Shown here piece by piece: positions 43,043-50,700 of a stretch of 64,000 nucleotides of DNA; the first letter of the stretch is position 1, and every line of letters starts with the position of its first letter. Source of the stretch: Chthoniobacter sp. Lineage in GTDB: Bacteria; Verrucomicrobiota; Verrucomicrobiia; Chthoniobacterales; Chthoniobacteraceae. The stretch is taken from positions 1-64,000 of the forward strand of contig JAIOPH010000011.1 of assembly GCA_021414005.1 (NCBI GenBank). Direction: 5' to 3'. The position numbers and the translations under genes were made by a program. The notes beneath the pieces were generated by a model, which saw nothing but the letters and a program-made list of their open reading frames with translations, was not told where the DNA came from and made no database searches.

Positions 43043-43591
43043 TTAGCCGCATTCCCAGTTTGAGGCGAACTCATTGCAGTCGATACAGCGGAAGAATCGG
43101 ACGATACCTACATCTCCGAATGCATAGTCTTTACGTGAGATTTTGACGCCTAATTCTTTGTTCTCGGAAAGCTGGGCCAGCGAATCCAACTGAAAAACGA
43201 GAGTCATATTCCGGTCACAAACCGGGCAAACGGGGTGGTCGTCATTCTGTTCCCAAACCGGCCGGCCTCCGAGTGAAGTTCGACCGGCATTAATCTCCCT
43301 CCCGTCGACGAGTAGCTTCAGTTCGATCTTCTGTGCCGTATGAGTGTCCCGCTCCATCTGAAGTGACTCGATTTCGCAAAACTCATATCCCGTGAAGAAA
43401 TCCTTATTCTTCTTCGCCCTGAATTTGATGTCGTCGAGAAAACGATAAACCCCGTGAAAGGTTCCCGTGTCTTTTCGACGATCGAACTCAGTCAGCACCG
43501 TCCCCATGTTTTCCTTCAACCATGGAGCATATTTCTCATGCTCTTGGATCACATCTTCGATTATTTTTCGAAACTGTTCTTTTTGAGTCAT
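43043..43591 (-). CDS. Hypothetical protein with C-terminal zinc-binding cysteine pairs (insert gene)
   Basis: 182 residues. Start MTQKEQFRKIIEDVIQEHEK, a charged helical part, and a C-terminal half with DDHPVCPVCDRNMTLVFQLD and the second pair FFRCIDCNEF near the end. The four cysteines (two CxxC) suggest a small zinc-binding fold. Composition and codons are lower in G+C than the neighbours, consistent with recent arrival inside the ppaC-flanked insert. The overall pattern recalls small DUF1963/YwqG-like proteins, but I cannot assign a family. Confidence 0.6.
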   Translation of the reverse strand: MTQKEQFRKIIEDVIQEHEKYAPWLKENMGTVLTEFDRRKDTGTFHGVYRFLDDIKFRAKKNKDFFTGYEFCEIESLQMERDTHTAQKIELKLLVDGREINAGRTSLGGRPVWEQNDDHPVCPVCDRNMTLVFQLDSLAQLSENKELGVKISRKDYAFGDVGIVRFFRCIDCNEFASNWECG

Positions 43592-43697
43592 TTCAGGGAA
43601 GGCCGATGACGGATGTGGTGGCGCATTTTTTGACTAACGTCAAGCGATGGCGACGCCACTAAATGGGGCCAATGTTGAACGCGAGGTTGTAGTTGCG

Positions 43698-44231
43698 TTA
43701 CGGAAATACATTGAAAAAGAGAGGGGCTAGTGGGGATTGCCATCTAGCTTGCTTGCCCTGTGCTTCGCTGCCCTTCCGCTTCAAGTCTCGCTCATCAGCG
43801 ATGTAGGCGTAGGTTAACATGGCTACGATGTAGCCGCCGAGGATAAGAAGCACAATCAATCTCGACACTCGAAGATCACGGTGGCGGCGTGGAACCGTGA
43901 AGACGGCTCGCGCTATCCAAAATTTGCTGATGGCCACACCTTCTGATGCACCACGAAACACAATCCGAAACAAATGCCAGAATGCGAGTGGGAGAGGCAG
44001 GTAGGCCACGCCAACAACGACGATAACAAATACTCTGAGCGGAACTCCCAGTTTCAGGGCAATATTTCCGAATGCCTCTTGATTGTGGGGCGCTGAGTCG
44101 GGGTGCAAAAAGCCCATAAGCAATGCAGCGAGAATCGCCAGACTGACGATGACGGTCGCCTTGGTGATTCGGGCTGTCTGCAGCCATCTCGCATCGAGCA
44201 CGATAGGAGTGTTTTTGGGAGCTTCCGTCAT
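43698..44231 (-). CDS. Hypothetical multi-helix membrane protein (insert gene)
   Basis: 177 residues with three to four hydrophobic segments: TKATVIVSLAILAALLMGFL, LRVFVIVVVGVAYLPLPLAF, the interfacial AFWHLFRIVFRG and SRLIVLLILGGYIVAMLTYA. The start MTEAPKNTPIVLDARWLQT is cytoplasmic, and the tail is basic. No family is recognised. It is one of two genes in the low-G+C insert and its start is 82 bp from the ppaC stop. It may be an accessory or immunity-type protein; this is only a guess. Confidence 0.6.
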   Translation of the reverse strand: MTEAPKNTPIVLDARWLQTARITKATVIVSLAILAALLMGFLHPDSAPHNQEAFGNIALKLGVPLRVFVIVVVGVAYLPLPLAFWHLFRIVFRGASEGVAISKFWIARAVFTVPRRHRDLRVSRLIVLLILGGYIVAMLTYAYIADERDLKRKGSEAQGKQARWQSPLAPLFFNVFP

Positions 44232-44312
44232 TGTACGTTAAAGGCGCGCGTTTTGGGGCGAATCGCTCAAGACCGTGTTATCTCGCTACCGATACTTTGC
44301 GGCTACGTCATT

Positions 44313-45971
44313 TCAGCGCGGGGCCGCATTCATCTGCGCGAGGCAGTGGAGGAGGTAGGGGAGAAGCTGCTTTTTCCGCGAGACCACACCGGCCAGCTCC
44401 CAGATGTGCGGGCTGCGTTGCGGGTAGTCGATGGTGCGGAGGAAGTCGTCGGTGCCCTGAACGAGGAGGAGCGAGGTCTGATCGTTGATGTCGGTGACGA
44501 GGAGGCAGGCGAAGAGGAGGCCGTCGCGCACGCGGGTGGCGTCGAGCGCGGCGAGGAGGGCGTCGCGCTTTTCGTCGAAGTGCGCAAAGGTCAATTCCTC
44601 GATTTGTGCGACGCTGAAGGTGTGGCCGTCTTCCTCGTAGGGCTTGGCGTCGGCGCTGATGGCCTGCTCGGGCGACATCGTGAGCAGCGGGGAGCCGACG
44701 CTGAAAATCTCGGCGGCGAGTTCGTCGGGATTCACGTGCGCGATTTTCGAGAGCCGGTTGAGCGCATCGCAATCCACGGGCGTGGTCGTGGGTGAAGTGA
44801 GATTCAGCGTGTCGGCCACGATGCCGGACATGAGCAGGCCAGCAATGGGCGCGGGTACCGGGATGCCGAGCTGCTGGTAGCAGAGTGCCACGATGGTGCT
44901 CGTGGAGCCGACGGGGTTGTTCCAAAACAGAATCGGCGTGTCGCTGGAGAAGCCGCCGAGCTTGTGGTGATCAATGATCTCGATGATCGGCACTTTGTCC
45001 GCGCCGCGCACGGCCTGGGTGAGTTCATTGTGATCCACGAGGATGAGCTGGCGCGGGATTTCTTTGAGGAAGTCGGATTTCGACAGGATGCCGACGAGCC
45101 TGCCGTGGTCGTCGAGCACGGGGAAAATAAACGCGGCGCTCTGCGCGGCGAGGTGGCGCGCATCGTCGAGGAGCGTGTCGGCATGAAAGCTCTGGTAATC
45201 GCTTTCGATCATCCGCTCGACGCGAACTGCACCGCGGGCGAGGAGCACGCTGGTGGCGGTATCGTGCGGGGACGCGATGATGGTGACACCCGCGTCAGCA
45301 GCAGTGGCGTGGATTTCATCGTCGATCGGCACGTCGCCGGTGACGACGATGGCGTGGAGGCGAGCCGCGATGGCGAGCGCCTGAATGTGCGGGCGATCGC
45401 CGACGAAAAGGATGACGCTCTTGTCGCGATAGCGCTGGAGTCGCGGGCCGAAGGAATCCTGCGCCATCGCGCCAACCATGAGGAGTTGCTCGGCCGGCTC
45501 GGCGGAAAGCGCACCGGTGACGAGGGTGCCGCCAAATGTCGTGACGATGTCGGCGAGCGAGGCGGTAACGAGGCGGGCGCTGGCGGCTTCTTCGCGCGGC
45601 GGAAAAAGGTGGTGGCTGACTTTGAAGGCGCTCAGTAAGCCGAGGCAGCGGTTGCTTTCATCCACGACAGGCAGGCCGCGCATGCGCTTCTGGTCGATGA
45701 GCTGGATGGCGTCATAGACCGGCGAATCCGCGCGCACGGAAATAACGTGCGGCTGCATGACATCGGCGACATGTGGCGAGAGATCGTTGATCAGCATGGG
45801 AGCCTCGACGCCGAATTTTTTCAGGACGAAATCAATGCGCTCGTTGGTGTTTCCGGCGCGGGCGGCGAGGACGTTTTCCTGCCCGGTGAGGCGTTTCAGC
45901 TCGGCGTAGGCGAGGGCCGAACAGATGGAATCCATGTCGGGATTCCGATGGCCGATGACGATGGTCTGCAT
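44313..45971 (-). CDS. ppaC: Mn-dependent inorganic pyrophosphatase with CBS-DRTGG-CBS insert
   Basis: 552 residues, family II PPase (DHH). It splits pyrophosphate to phosphate. The N-terminal part has MQTIVIGHRNPDMDSICSAL with the DHH-type Mn ligands. Inserted regulatory domains follow: CBS (MQPHVISVRADSPVYDAIQL), a DRTGG-like block (LFVGDRPHIQALAIAARLHA) and a second CBS (FPVLDDHGRLVGILSKSDF). The catalytic part resumes with VDHNELTQAV and IEIIDHHKLGG, then DHHA2. Such enzymes are inhibited or activated by adenine nucleotides. Start at ATG 45969-45971. Its 3' end was duplicated by the neighbouring insertion. Confidence 0.95.
   Translation of the reverse strand: MQTIVIGHRNPDMDSICSALAYAELKRLTGQENVLAARAGNTNERIDFVLKKFGVEAPMLINDLSPHVADVMQPHVISVRADSPVYDAIQLIDQKRMRGLPVVDESNRCLGLLSAFKVSHHLFPPREEAASARLVTASLADIVTTFGGTLVTGALSAEPAEQLLMVGAMAQDSFGPRLQRYRDKSVILFVGDRPHIQALAIAARLHAIVVTGDVPIDDEIHATAADAGVTIIASPHDTATSVLLARGAVRVERMIESDYQSFHADTLLDDARHLAAQSAAFIFPVLDDHGRLVGILSKSDFLKEIPRQLILVDHNELTQAVRGADKVPIIEIIDHHKLGGFSSDTPILFWNNPVGSTSTIVALCYQQLGIPVPAPIAGLLMSGIVADTLNLTSPTTTPVDCDALNRLSKIAHVNPDELAAEIFSVGSPLLTMSPEQAISADAKPYEEDGHTFSVAQIEELTFAHFDEKRDALLAALDATRVRDGLLFACLLVTDINDQTSLLLVQGTDDFLRTIDYPQRSPHIWELAGVVSRKKQLLPYLLHCLAQMNAAPR
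44327..44358 (+). repeat. 32-bp direct repeat, right copy inside ppaC 3' end
   Basis: Lies within the last codons of ppaC and is identical over 32 bp to 42852-42883. It represents the original location; the other copy marks the far side of the insert. Confidence 0.9.
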
Positions 45972-46047
45972 GCGGCGCGGACAATGCACGCGCGACAGGA
46001 GGGCGGCAAGGATGCCGCGGTGACGTTTCTGTGCCGCGCCGGGCGGG

Positions 46048-46857
46048 CTAGAAAGTCCGCGTGCCGGACGGCTCGCGAGTTTCGAGGCGGGCGTGCTTGA
46101 GCGCCTCCATTTTTTCCCGGTCTATCGCGCTGGCGGGATCGTATTCCGTGCCGTGAGCGCGGCGGAACTGGTCGTCCAACTCCGCATCGGGCCGGGCGGG
46201 CGCGGTGAAAGGAATTGGCACTTCGCGAGACGAGCCGCTGAAGCGGGCCGGGCGGACGAAGGTGGTCTCCGCGGCGGGTGCCGGCGCCGGCGCGGTGTGG
46301 GCGACCAGGGTTTCGCGAGCGGGTGCGGGCGCGGGTGCGCGGCGGACTTTGGCGATCTGGGTGGCGGAGGAGGACTCGGTGGGCACGATCGGCGCTGGAG
46401 GCGTGTGTTTCGCCACCATCTCGGTGTGCGACGGCTCGCCTCCGGAAAATTCCTTTTGTTCCAAAACCTCCGCTTTGCGCCGCAGGTAAAAGGCGACCTG
46501 CTTATTCACATCCTGACCGGGGAGCCAGACGGGCCGGCCAGTGCGTTCGTTGACCAGCCACCACGGATTTTCCGGGTCGGAGTTATCTTTGTAAATCACC
46601 GCAGTCTGGGTGCCCAGGGCGTCTTCGCGCATGCGGGTCTTGTAGCGGTACTGATAGGTTACGAGCTTGTGCTCCACTTTGTTTTCCGCGAGCACCTTGT
46701 GCAGTTTGGTGCGGTAGGCTTCGGTTGGGTCGGAGTTGGCCGCGACCTTGTCGGGCTTGGTCTCGCGCACTTGTTGCCAGGCGGATTTTTGTTTCGCCGG
46801 GGTGCAGGCCGCGAGGGCGAAGCAGACGGCCAGAGTGAGTGAGCTGGGCTTGTTCAT
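46048..46857 (-). CDS. Lipoprotein of unknown function
   Basis: 269 residues. The signal peptide and lipobox (SLTLAVCFALAAC) indicate lipid anchoring at cysteine after LAA. The first half has natural composition with YQYRYKTRMREDALGTQTAV and WWLVNERTGRPVWLPGQDVN. The second half is Pro/Ala-rich (VRRAPAPAPARETLVA, PAPAPAAETTFVRP). The tail contains GTEYDPASAIDREKMEALKH. I do not recognise the family. It is on the same strand as, and downstream of, the FHA-receiver gene. Confidence 0.7.
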   Translation of the reverse strand: MNKPSSLTLAVCFALAACTPAKQKSAWQQVRETKPDKVAANSDPTEAYRTKLHKVLAENKVEHKLVTYQYRYKTRMREDALGTQTAVIYKDNSDPENPWWLVNERTGRPVWLPGQDVNKQVAFYLRRKAEVLEQKEFSGGEPSHTEMVAKHTPPAPIVPTESSSATQIAKVRRAPAPAPARETLVAHTAPAPAPAAETTFVRPARFSGSSREVPIPFTAPARPDAELDDQFRRAHGTEYDPASAIDREKMEALKHARLETREPSGTRTF

Positions 46858-46974
46858 GAGTAGTGCGTATTGATTAGGCGCGAAGCGAAGAAGCAGCGCC
46901 GCTTTACAGTTTTTTTTAATAGTCTCAAGCAAAAGGTTTGCCATGGCCCGTGCGGGGCGGCGAAACGCCGGATG

Positions 46975-48465
46975 TTAGAGCAGATTGAATTGGTTTCGTA
47001 GCGACCACATCTGCGCTTTGACGGCGAGTTCCGCCGGGTTGACCGGCTTGGCGAGAAAGTCGGTGCCGCCACGCAGTCCGCTTGGAGTGGCGGGAGGCGC
47101 GGCGGTGCTTCCGGTGAGGAAAATGATGGGCGTCTTGCGGTAGGCGGACTCACCGCGGAGTTGGGCGCAAAGTGCGGGCGCGGCGGGTCCGGCGAGATCG
47201 CAGTCGAGGAGCACGAGGTCGAACTGCCGTCCGCAGGCCTGCGCGAGCACTGCGCCTGCGCCTGCGCAGGTGGTCGTTTCGAGTTGCACCGTTTCGAGCA
47301 AAGCGACGAGCTCTGACAGGGTGCCGGCATCCTCCTCGACGGCGAGTACGCTGGCGGGAGGGAGCGTTTTTGCTCGCTCGACCTGGCGCGGTTCGACGAG
47401 CCGCGCGAGGAGGTCCAGCGCTTGCACGACGGTGCGCGCGGCGGTGTCCTCCACCGCACCGGGCTGGGCCAGCAGGCCGTGAAGCAGCGTCTCCACGGAC
47501 GCCGCCATGCGCGCGATGGGGTGATCCTGCAGACTGGCCGTGAGGTCCACGAGTTGCGTGGAAATGGTCATCAGCTCCACGCGCGAAAAGTCGTCGTCCG
47601 GCACTCCGCTCACGCGGTCGAGTGCGGAGCGGAGCGCCACGAGCGTGTCGGCGATGGGCTGAAAGGCGGCGTCCAGCGGGAGCGCGAGGCGCTGCGTGGC
47701 GCGGGGATCGAGCGCGCTCAGCGCGGAGCCGGGATCGCGCGAAGTCAGCGCGCCGGGTTTCGGCACGGGACGGATGGGCGCGCCGTTCATCGGCGGCACG
47801 GCAGCGACGCCGGATTTCTGCTGCGCGCGACCGAGACTCACCTTCTCGGTTTGCAGGCCCGCGATGGCACAGCGCAGGCGCTCGCGCTCGCGGTTGGCCG
47901 CCTCGAGTTCCTGCGTGAGGTTGGTCGTTTCCAATCGCAATCCGGCGACCGTGTGCCGCAGATCGTCGCGCTCCGTGACGACCGCGCGCAGCGAATCCTG
48001 GGCGGCGGCCGACGGCGTGGAATCCGTGCGCCCCGTGACCAGCCGCGCGCTCGAAAGCATGTCCAAGCGCCGCTGCAGTGAGAGCTGCCGCGCCCGGAGA
48101 TCAGCGTTTTCCGTCCGGAGAAAGGCCACGTCTTTCTCGAGCTGCTCGCGTGTCATCAGCGCCTCCTCCGCCGAACCATCCGCCGGGTCGAAGCTGCACT
48201 GCACGGTGCCGAACATGAGGTAACACGCCTGCCGAAGATGAAAATCCACCACCGGCAAACCGTCCACGAAAGTCAGGTTCGTCGATTCCAGATCGTGCAG
48301 CCGGTAGTGACCGTCCTCCGCGATCAGTTCCGCGTGCCGCGCGGACACCGCGGGGTTCTGAATCTGGATTGTATTGTCGGGCGTTCGCCCGATCGTGATG
48401 CGCTCGCCGGTGAGCTGATGCGTGACCTCCAACTGGTCGGGCATCTGGATGCGGAGCGTAGGCAT
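46975..48465 (-). CDS. FHA-domain protein with central helical region and C-terminal receiver
   Basis: 496 residues. The FHA domain at residues 1-95 has RITIGRTPDNTIQI, SARHAELIAEDGHYRLHD and LESTNLTFVDG, the phosphothreonine-binding layout. A coiled-coil central part (EQLEKDVAFLRTENADLRAR; RDDLRHTVAGLRLETTNL) is followed by a helical segment resembling a phosphotransfer domain. The C-terminal receiver has VEEDAGTLSELVALLE, the phospho-aspartate in LVLLDCDLAGPAAP and lysine in FLAKPVNPAE. This puts phosphothreonine recognition and two-component signalling in one protein. A PP2C phosphatase is 17 kb away, but a Ser/Thr kinase is not seen. ATG at 48463-48465. Confidence 0.85.
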   Translation of the reverse strand: MPTLRIQMPDQLEVTHQLTGERITIGRTPDNTIQIQNPAVSARHAELIAEDGHYRLHDLESTNLTFVDGLPVVDFHLRQACYLMFGTVQCSFDPADGSAEEALMTREQLEKDVAFLRTENADLRARQLSLQRRLDMLSSARLVTGRTDSTPSAAAQDSLRAVVTERDDLRHTVAGLRLETTNLTQELEAANRERERLRCAIAGLQTEKVSLGRAQQKSGVAAVPPMNGAPIRPVPKPGALTSRDPGSALSALDPRATQRLALPLDAAFQPIADTLVALRSALDRVSGVPDDDFSRVELMTISTQLVDLTASLQDHPIARMAASVETLLHGLLAQPGAVEDTAARTVVQALDLLARLVEPRQVERAKTLPPASVLAVEEDAGTLSELVALLETVQLETTTCAGAGAVLAQACGRQFDLVLLDCDLAGPAAPALCAQLRGESAYRKTPIIFLTGSTAAPPATPSGLRGGTDFLAKPVNPAELAVKAQMWSLRNQFNLL

Positions 48466-48575
48466 GGAGTCGGGAAAGCGATGCGCGAGACTTGGTGAAA
48501 GTGAGCAGTTGCAGTGCCGCTGGCGTCCTCCGCTTGCGCCCGCGCGGCATTTCCCGCACTGTCCGCGCCCTTCGC

Positions 48576-50225
48576 ATGCTCGCTGAAATCCAACGCCGCC
48601 GCACTTTTGCCATCATCTCCCACCCGGATGCCGGCAAGACGACGCTGACCGAGAAGCTCCTGCTCTACGGCGGCGCGGTGCAGCTCGCCGGCTCGGTCAC
48701 TTCGCGAAAAAACGCGCGCCAGGCCACTTCCGACTGGATGGAACTCGAACGCCAGCGCGGCATTTCCGTTTCCTCGACCGTCCTGCAATTTGACTACGCG
48801 GGCTACCGCATCAACCTGCTCGACACGCCGGGTCACAAGGATTTCTCCGAGGACACCTACCGCGTCCTCACCGCCGTGGATGCGGTCGTCATGGTCATCG
48901 ACGCCGCCAAGGGCATCGAGCCGCAGACGCGCAAACTTTTCGAGGTCTGCCGCCGCCGTGGCGTGCCGATCTTCACCTTCATGAACAAGTGCGACCGACC
49001 CACGCGCGACCCGCTCGCCTTGCTCGATGAACTCGAACGCGTCCTCGGCATCGGCGCGTTTCCGGTGAATTGGCCGCTCGGCACCGGCCCCAGTTTTCGC
49101 GGCGTCTATGACCGGCAGAAACGCGAGGTCCACCTTTTCGAGCGCACGCCGCAGGGTGCCTACCGCGCGCCCGTTTCCGTCAGCTCCCTCGATGAACCGG
49201 AGATCCGCGAGCGCCTCGATCCCGACGACTACACCCGCGCGATCGAGGAACTCGAAATGCTCGACATGGCTGGCGTCGAATACGACCAGGCCAAAGTCCA
49301 CGCCGGCACGCAGACCCCCGTCTTTTTCGGCAGCGCGATGAACAACTTTGGCGTGCAGCTCCTGCTCGACGCCTTCCTCGCCCGCTCGCTCCCGCCGCAG
49401 CCGCGGAGCAGCGTGATTGGTGATTGGGGAACGGTGAATGGTGATACCACGTCGCGCGCGCCCTCGAATCACCCATCACCGATCACCAATCACACCAACA
49501 CCGTCCCGCTCGACGCGCCGTTCTCTGGGTTCATCTTCAAGATCCAGGCGAACATGGACCCCCGCCATCGCGACCGCATCGGCTTCCTCCGCATCTGCTC
49601 GGGAAAATTCACGCGCGACATGTTTGTTACCCACCAGCGCACCGGCAAGCGTGTCCGCCTTTCGAGCGCGCACAAAGTTTTCGCCCAGGAACGCGAGACC
49701 GTGGACGAAGCCTACGCCGGCGATGTGATCGGCCTCGTCGGGCACAACGAATTCGGCATCGGCGACACGCTCACCGAAGACACCTCGATTCGTTACGACG
49801 AAATTCCCCGCTTCGCGCCCGAGTGCTTTGCCTACCTGCAAAATCCGAATCCCGGAAAATTCAAACAGTTCCGCCAGGGCGTCGATCAGCTCCTCCAGGA
49901 AGGCGTTGTCCAGGTCTTCGAGCTGCGCGATGCCGTGCAAAAAGTCCCGCTCCTCGCCGCCGTCGGCCCGCTGCAATTCGAGGTCGTGCAATACCGCCTC
50001 GAAGCCGAATACGGCGCGCCGAGCCGCTTGGAAAACGCGAGCTGGGAATGTTTCAAATGGCTCCCCGCCGGCACGGAAACCGCCACCCTCAAATTCCCCA
50101 CCGGCTGCCGCCTCGCCTACGACAGCACCGGCCAGCCCGGCGTCCTCTTCCCCAGCGCCTGGACGCAAAAATACTTCACCGAACAAAACGCCGGTCTCCC
50201 CCTCCTCGACCTCCCCGGCGCGTAA
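48576..50225 (+). CDS. prfC: Peptide chain release factor 3
   Basis: 549 residues, translational GTPase of the EF-G superfamily that recycles RF1/RF2. G1 ISHPDAGKTTLTEKLL, switch region RGISVSSTVLQFDY, G3 LLDTPGHKDFSEDTYR, G4 FMNKCDRPTRDP. The C-terminal domains have FSGFIFKIQANMDPRHRDRI and the RF3-type QFEVVQYRLEAEYG. Between PPQPRSS and LDAPFSG there is an unusual insert of about 27 residues (VIGDWGTVNG... NHPSPITNH), encoded by a palindromic heptamer-repeat element. Start MLAEIQRRRTFAIIS is the standard RF3 N-terminus. Confidence 0.95.
   Translation: MLAEIQRRRTFAIISHPDAGKTTLTEKLLLYGGAVQLAGSVTSRKNARQATSDWMELERQRGISVSSTVLQFDYAGYRINLLDTPGHKDFSEDTYRVLTAVDAVVMVIDAAKGIEPQTRKLFEVCRRRGVPIFTFMNKCDRPTRDPLALLDELERVLGIGAFPVNWPLGTGPSFRGVYDRQKREVHLFERTPQGAYRAPVSVSSLDEPEIRERLDPDDYTRAIEELEMLDMAGVEYDQAKVHAGTQTPVFFGSAMNNFGVQLLLDAFLARSLPPQPRSSVIGDWGTVNGDTTSRAPSNHPSPITNHTNTVPLDAPFSGFIFKIQANMDPRHRDRIGFLRICSGKFTRDMFVTHQRTGKRVRLSSAHKVFAQERETVDEAYAGDVIGLVGHNEFGIGDTLTEDTSIRYDEIPRFAPECFAYLQNPNPGKFKQFRQGVDQLLQEGVVQVFELRDAVQKVPLLAAVGPLQFEVVQYRLEAEYGAPSRLENASWECFKWLPAGTETATLKFPTGCRLAYDSTGQPGVLFPSAWTQKYFTEQNAGLPLLDLPGA
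49413..49493 (+). repeat. Palindromic heptamer-repeat element inside prfC
   Basis: 81 bp, exactly 27 codons. 12-bp perfect inverted arms GTGATTGGTGAT (49413-49424) and ATCACCAATCAC (49482-49493). The left part is made of 7-bp units (GTGATTG, GTGATTG, GGGAACG, GTGAATG, GTGATAC) and the right part of units AATCACC, CATCACC, GATCACC, AATCACA. It keeps the prfC frame open. Confidence 0.85.
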
Positions 50226-50237
50226 GCGCCAAGAACC

Positions 50238-50298
50238 GTCATCCTGAGCGGAGTTCCTTGCGGGCGAAGGCGGGAAGGAACGCAGTCGAAGGACCTCT
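50238..50298 (+). repeat. REP-like unit, direct copy after prfC
   Basis: Begins GTCATCCTGAGCGGAG and ends CAGTCGAAGGACCTCT, as in the unit at 1806-1844, but with a roughly 20-bp internal expansion. It is followed by the heptamer array and then an inverted partner unit at 50593-50642. Confidence 0.75.
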
Positions 50299-50330
50299 AA
50301 CTTTGCGCGGGCGGAGGCGGTGGGTGGAAG

Positions 50331-50499
50331 AATGACGAATGACGAATGACGAATGACGAATGACGAATGACGAATGACGAATGACGAATGACGAATGACG
50401 AATGACGAATGACGAATGACGAATGACGAATGACGAATGACGAATGACGAATGACGAATGACGAAATGACGAATGACGAATGACGAATGTGGAATGCCG
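50331..50499 (+). repeat. Heptanucleotide tandem array (AATGACG)n between prfC and guaB
   Basis: Nineteen perfect consecutive copies of AATGACG (50331-50463), one extra A, three more perfect copies (50465-50485) and two degenerate copies (AATGTGG, AATGCCG). The translated peptide period is 7 residues per 21 bp. It lies in otherwise non-coding DNA. The same unit occurs in four copies inside gluQ. Confidence 0.95.
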
Positions 50500-50592
50500 A
50501 AAGAAGCCCGAAGTACGAATGCGCAACCGCGTAATTCGTCATCCGTCATTTTCCCCGCCCACCAACCACCACCTTCGCCCCCACCGGGAATT

Positions 50593-50642
50593 AGAGGTCC
50601 TTCAACTGCGCTCCGCAAAACCTCCGCTCTGCTCAGGATGAC
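50593..50642 (-). repeat. REP-like unit, inverted copy before guaB
   Basis: Reverse complement of the REP family unit: AGAGGTCCTTCAACTGCG to CTCAGGATGAC. It faces the copy at 50238-50298, so together they bracket the heptamer array. Confidence 0.7.
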
Positions 50643-50700
50643 GGATTTCTTCCCCGCACTTTCCACTTCCCCTTTCCCCCGCCGTTCCCAAAACTCCGCC

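Larger units (their letters stand above)
42884..44326. mobile_element. Low-G+C insert between ppaC and its former downstream gene
   Basis: About 1.44 kb bounded by the two 32-bp direct repeats. It carries two unrelated hypothetical genes of lower G+C content than the surroundings and some non-coding DNA on both sides. No integrase or transposase is recognisable. Both flanks carry the ppaC 3' end, so this looks like an insertion with a long target duplication, or like the remnant of an attachment-site-type element; the mechanism is open. Confidence 0.6.

Noticed and set aside
42884..44326. Prophage or integron explanation for the ppaC insert
   Set aside because: No integrase, phage gene or attC-like structure was visible; only two unknown genes.
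50331..50499. CRISPR array
   Set aside because: Units are 7 bp without unique spacers and no cas gene is present, so this is a simple tandem repeat.
50239..50542. Short repeating-peptide frames (RHSSFVI repeats) in the heptamer array
   Set aside because: Simply translate the 7-bp tandem array; no ribosome-binding site or family.
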